A DNA stretch of 64,000 bases from Flavobacterium succinicans (GTDB lineage: Bacteria; Bacteroidota; Bacteroidia; Flavobacteriales; Flavobacteriaceae): NCBI RefSeq assembly GCF_001662485.1, contig NZ_JMTM01000046.1:310001-374000 (forward strand), read 5' to 3'. Numbering within the stretch: the first letter of the stretch is position 1; each line of letters opens with the position of its first letter. The position numbers and the translations under genes were made by a program. Of this stretch, positions 60,983 to 64,000 are shown piece by piece. The notes under the pieces are model-generated. The model worked only from the letters and a program-made list of their open reading frames with translations, was not told the DNA's origin and made no database searches.

Positions 60983-63073
60983 ATGGAAAGTTTTAGAACC
61001 GAAATAGAGAATCCGATTGTCCAAAAGGATATAATCGATTTAGAAAGAAAAATTGCTTTATTCCGCGATGGAAAAATCGATGACGAACGTTTTCGTTCTC
61101 TTCGTTTAGCAAGAGGTGTATATGGGCAACGTCAAGAAGGCGTGCAAATGATTCGTATCAAGTTGCCTTTTGGTAAAGTGACTAGCGAACAATTGCACCG
61201 TATCTGTAAAGTTTCTGAAGAATATTCTACGGGACGTTTGCACATTACTACGCGTCAGGATATTCAAATTCACTATGTGAGTTTGGATAGAACACCACAA
61301 CTTTGGGCTGAGCTAGAGAAAGATGATGTTACCCTAAGAGAAGCTTGTGGGAATACGGTTAGAAACATTACCGCTAGCGAAACTGCTGGTATCGACCCAG
61401 ACGAACCTTTCGATGTGTCTCCATATGCACACGCACTATTCGAATTTTTCTTGAGAAATCCAGTATGTCAAGAAATGGGACGTAAATTCAAAATGTCTTT
61501 TTCTTCTTCTGATAAAGATACCGCTTTGAGCTATTTGCACGATTTAGGATTTATTCCAAAGATTGTAAATGGAGAAAAAGGATTCAAAGTAATGCTTGGC
61601 GGTGGATTAGGTTCTCAACCCCATCACGCCGAATTATTATCTGAATTTATTCCTGCCAATCAAATCATTCCAACAACCGAAGGGGTTCTAAGAATTTTTG
61701 ACCGTTTTGGCGAAAGAGCCAAACGATTGAAAGCGAGAATGAAGTTTTTGATTAAAGAAATTGGGAAAGAGGAATTTTTGCGTTTGGTCGATGAAGAGAA
61801 AAAAGCTTTATCGCATCAAGTAGTTGAAATTGATACAACTCCTTTTGAAAAAGCCATTCCAACGCCAGTATTGGATGCTCCACAAGTTGTGATTGATGAT
61901 GTCGCTGCCTTCGAAGCTTGGAAAAAGGCCAATGTTATTCAGCAGAAACAAGCGGGTTATGTGGCTATCGGAATCAAAGTAGCTCTTGGCGATTTTTATA
62001 TTGATAAAGCAAGACAATTGGCTGATTTAATTAAGAATTATGCAACCAACGAATTGCGTTTTACGTTGCGTCAAGATATTTTAATTCGTCATATAAAAGA
62101 AGAAGCGTTGCCTTTCTTTTATCAAGAATTAGCCAAATTAGATTTTGTTGCTTTAGGATACAATAGCACCGCTGATATTACCGCTTGTCCAGGAACCGAT
62201 ACGTGTAATTTAGGAATCGCAAGTAGTACTGGAATTGCAGTAGAATTAGAAAGAGTTTTAGCGACAGAATATCCACACTATGCCAATTCAAACGAAATCA
62301 CAATAAAAATTAGTGGTTGTATGAACGCTTGTGGCCAACACAATATGGCCGAAATTGGTTTCCAAGGAATGTCTATCAACGCAGGTAAACTGGTGGCACC
62401 AGCTTTACAAGTATTGTTAGGTGGAGGAAATTTAGGAAACGGACAAGGACGTTTTTCGGATAAAGTAATCAAAATCCCGAGCCGTCGTGGTCCAGAAGCC
62501 CTACGATTAATCCTGAATGATTTTGAAGCCAATGCCAACGGTCAGTCATTCTTGAACTATTACGATGCTAAAGGGGAGAAATATTTCTACGAATTTTTGA
62601 AACCTTTGGCCGATGTAACCAATTTAACCGAAGCTGATTTTGTAGATTGGGGTAACGCTGATAATTATGTAAAAGCAGTAGGTGTGGGTGAATGTGCTGG
62701 TGTTGTGATTGATTTAGTAGCAACTTTGTTATACGAAGCCAAAGACAAATTGACGTTTGCACAAGAAGCTTTCGAGGATCAAAAATGGTCGGATGCGATT
62801 TACTTGGCTTATGCTGGATTTGTAAATGGAGCCAAAGCTTTGTTATTAGCCGAAAACCAAAAAACAAACCATCACGCAGGAATCATCGATTTGTTTGATA
62901 CCGTTTTTGTGGAGACGAATAAAATACAATTAGCCACTTCTTTTAAAGAATTGGTTTATCAAATTAAAGAAAACGAACCATCTGAAACTTTTGCCAAAGA
63001 ATACATTGCGACAGCAACTGCGTTTTTTGAAACGATTGAAACATACAGAGCAGAGGATTTGTCTAAAAATTAA
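60983..63073 (+). CDS. Siroheme-dependent sulfite (nitrite/sulfite) reductase with C-terminal HEPN domain
   Basis: Reduces sulfite to sulfide. The first about 560 residues are the duplicated ferredoxin-like and siroheme/[4Fe-4S] domains; cluster ligands are ACPGTDTC (Cys-x5-Cys) and GCMNAC (Cys-x3-Cys). Residues about 565-696 are a helical HEPN-type domain (AGVVIDLVATLLYEAKDKL, WSDAIYLAYAGFVNGAKALLL), known on such proteins in Bacteroidota. 696 residues from the ATG at 60983. The sulfur operon makes sulfite the likely substrate. Confidence 0.92.
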   Translation: MESFRTEIENPIVQKDIIDLERKIALFRDGKIDDERFRSLRLARGVYGQRQEGVQMIRIKLPFGKVTSEQLHRICKVSEEYSTGRLHITTRQDIQIHYVSLDRTPQLWAELEKDDVTLREACGNTVRNITASETAGIDPDEPFDVSPYAHALFEFFLRNPVCQEMGRKFKMSFSSSDKDTALSYLHDLGFIPKIVNGEKGFKVMLGGGLGSQPHHAELLSEFIPANQIIPTTEGVLRIFDRFGERAKRLKARMKFLIKEIGKEEFLRLVDEEKKALSHQVVEIDTTPFEKAIPTPVLDAPQVVIDDVAAFEAWKKANVIQQKQAGYVAIGIKVALGDFYIDKARQLADLIKNYATNELRFTLRQDILIRHIKEEALPFFYQELAKLDFVALGYNSTADITACPGTDTCNLGIASSTGIAVELERVLATEYPHYANSNEITIKISGCMNACGQHNMAEIGFQGMSINAGKLVAPALQVLLGGGNLGNGQGRFSDKVIKIPSRRGPEALRLILNDFEANANGQSFLNYYDAKGEKYFYEFLKPLADVTNLTEADFVDWGNADNYVKAVGVGECAGVVIDLVATLLYEAKDKLTFAQEAFEDQKWSDAIYLAYAGFVNGAKALLLAENQKTNHHAGIIDLFDTVFVETNKIQLATSFKELVYQIKENEPSETFAKEYIATATAFFETIETYRAEDLSKN

Positions 63074-63084
63074 AGAAGAATCAG

Positions 63085-63903
63085 ATGAGCTATAAAATAA
63101 CAGGAAATAGTTCCTCCTCTCGTTCTATTGGATTGAGTAGGAGTGGTCCTAAAGTTACTTTAGTAGGTGCAGGCCCAGGTGACCCAGACCTTTTGACTAT
63201 AAAAGGAGTAAAAGCCTTGGCCGAAGCCGATGTCGTTTTGTATGATGCTTTGGCTAACGAAGAATTAATGGAGTTTGCACCAAAATCTTCCATAAAGATA
63301 TTTGTAGGCAAACGTAAAGGAAGTCACGCCTATTCGCAAGAGCAAATCAATCAGTTAATCGTTGATAATGCCTTGACTTACGGTCACGTTGTTCGATTAA
63401 AAGGAGGTGACCCATTTATTTTTGGGCGTGGAAGTGAAGAAATTGAGCACGCTGAAAGCTTTGGAATTCCTACCTTTGTCGTTCCAGGTATTTCATCATC
63501 AATTGCAGTTCCTGCTTATCAAGGGATTTCGTTGACAAAACGTGGTGTATCTGAAAGTTTTTGGGTAATTACTGGTACAACATCGGCAAGAAAATTATCA
63601 AATGATGTTCAGCTAGCTGCCAAATCAACGGCAACAGTGGTGATTTTGATGGGAATGAGTAAGTTGGCTCAAATCGTGGCGCTATTTCAAGAGGAAAGCA
63701 AAGGTGAAACGCCTATTGCCATCATTCAAAACGGAACGACTCCAGAAGAAAGAATTGGGGTAGGAACTATTGATACGATAGAAGCTGTTGTAGCAGCGCA
63801 TAATTTGAGCAATCCCGCCATCATTGTAATTGGCGAAGTGGTAAAAGAAAGCAATAAATTAAAAGGTTTTTACGAAGAATTTATTTCAAAAGAAATCCGA
63901 TAA
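63085..63903 (+). CDS. cobA: Uroporphyrinogen-III C-methyltransferase
   Basis: SAM-dependent methylation of uroporphyrinogen III to precorrin-2, the first step of siroheme synthesis, needed by the upstream sulfite reductase. VTLVGAGPGDPDLLTIKGVKAL and VVRLKGGDPFIFGRGSEE are the family signatures; 272 residues. The N-terminal 20 residues (MSYKITGNSSSSRSIGLSRS) are outside the domain. It starts 11 bases after sir. Its last 15 codons are repeated after the stop, at 63957. Confidence 0.95.
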   Translation: MSYKITGNSSSSRSIGLSRSGPKVTLVGAGPGDPDLLTIKGVKALAEADVVLYDALANEELMEFAPKSSIKIFVGKRKGSHAYSQEQINQLIVDNALTYGHVVRLKGGDPFIFGRGSEEIEHAESFGIPTFVVPGISSSIAVPAYQGISLTKRGVSESFWVITGTTSARKLSNDVQLAAKSTATVVILMGMSKLAQIVALFQEESKGETPIAIIQNGTTPEERIGVGTIDTIEAVVAAHNLSNPAIIVIGEVVKESNKLKGFYEEFISKEIR

Positions 63904-63909
63904 ATAAAA

Positions 63910-63954
63910 GTTCCGTAGGAACAAATAATTGAATAGCGTCGGGTTTTAACCCGA
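63910..63954. repeat. Double-hairpin intergenic element after cobA
   Basis: Two perfect hairpins: GTTCCGTAGGAAC (63910-63922) and TCGGGTTTTAACCCGA (63939-63954), separated by AAATAATTGAATAGCG. I recall similar GTTCCGTAGGAAC elements between genes in Bacteroidota. It separates the real and the duplicated cobA ends. Confidence 0.8.
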
Positions 63955-64000
63955 TGAAGTTAAAAGGATTTTACGAAGAGTTCATTTCGAAAGAAATCCG
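63954..64000 (+). pseudogene. Duplicated 3' end of cobA (runs off the window)
   Basis: Reading AAG at 63957 onward gives KLKGFYEEFISKEIR, identical to the last 15 residues of CobA. Five of the codons differ, all at the third position (synonymous). An ATG at 63954, formed by the end of the hairpin element, is in frame. It is a fragment of a cobA-like gene or a displaced tail; the sequence ends before a stop codon. Confidence 0.75.

Overview
The window looks like a contiguous piece of a Flavobacterium-type chromosome (Bacteroidota, Flavobacteriaceae). The reasons are strongly AT-rich DNA, promoters of the form TTG-N18-20-TAnnTTTG, start codons with little Shine-Dalgarno sequence, and typical gene families: PorT of the type IX secretion system, GLPGLI protein, DUF5686 protein, lipoprotein TamL, and the mreBCD-mrdA-rodA order. 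No rRNA, tRNA, CRISPR array or transposase was seen.

Layout. 0-9 kb: a tail-specific protease, a frameshifted nuclease, and the cell-shape operon mreB-mreC-mreD-mrdA-rodA on the minus strand. 9-25.7 kb: housekeeping genes (purH, accD, fbaA, tamL, an rRNA/tRNA methyltransferase, porT, ubiE, folA, thyA, an amidohydrolase, a DUF151 nuclease, etfBA). 26-33.7 kb: pdhB, a DUF5686 outer-membrane protein, a DNA glycosylase, and the soluble and membrane pyrophosphatases side by side. 33.8-39.9 kb: a small defence island, made of a Panacea-type toxin-antitoxin pair, an XRE regulator and a type III restriction-modification system. 40-45.8 kb: deoxynucleoside kinase and cell-envelope proteins. 46-56 kb: a methionine/SAM block (metK, metY, metX, thrA, osmC, metZ). 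56-64 kb: an Rrf2 regulator, a TSUP permease and the sulfate assimilation operon cysH-cysD-cysN-sir-cobA.

The second half reads as one pathway. Sulfate is activated by CysDN, reduced by CysH and Sir (whose siroheme needs CobA), and the sulfide joins O-acetylhomoserine (ThrA, MetX) through MetY or MetZ to give homocysteine; MetK makes SAM. Three different RNA-based control devices sit within about 2.5 kb: a SAM-II-like leader on metK, a SAM-I riboswitch on metX, and, in front of metY, two tiny Cys/Met-rich reading frames each followed by an intrinsic terminator. The second of these ends in a run of six Met and two Cys codons and looks like a ribosome-mediated attenuator. This cluster is the most interesting part of the window.

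Other points of note are a dispersed intergenic hairpin repeat (four copies) whose flanks are conserved while the stems covary, a second synonymous-only copy of the cobA 3' end separated by a palindromic element, and a Cys-rich C-terminal tail on the membrane pyrophosphatase.
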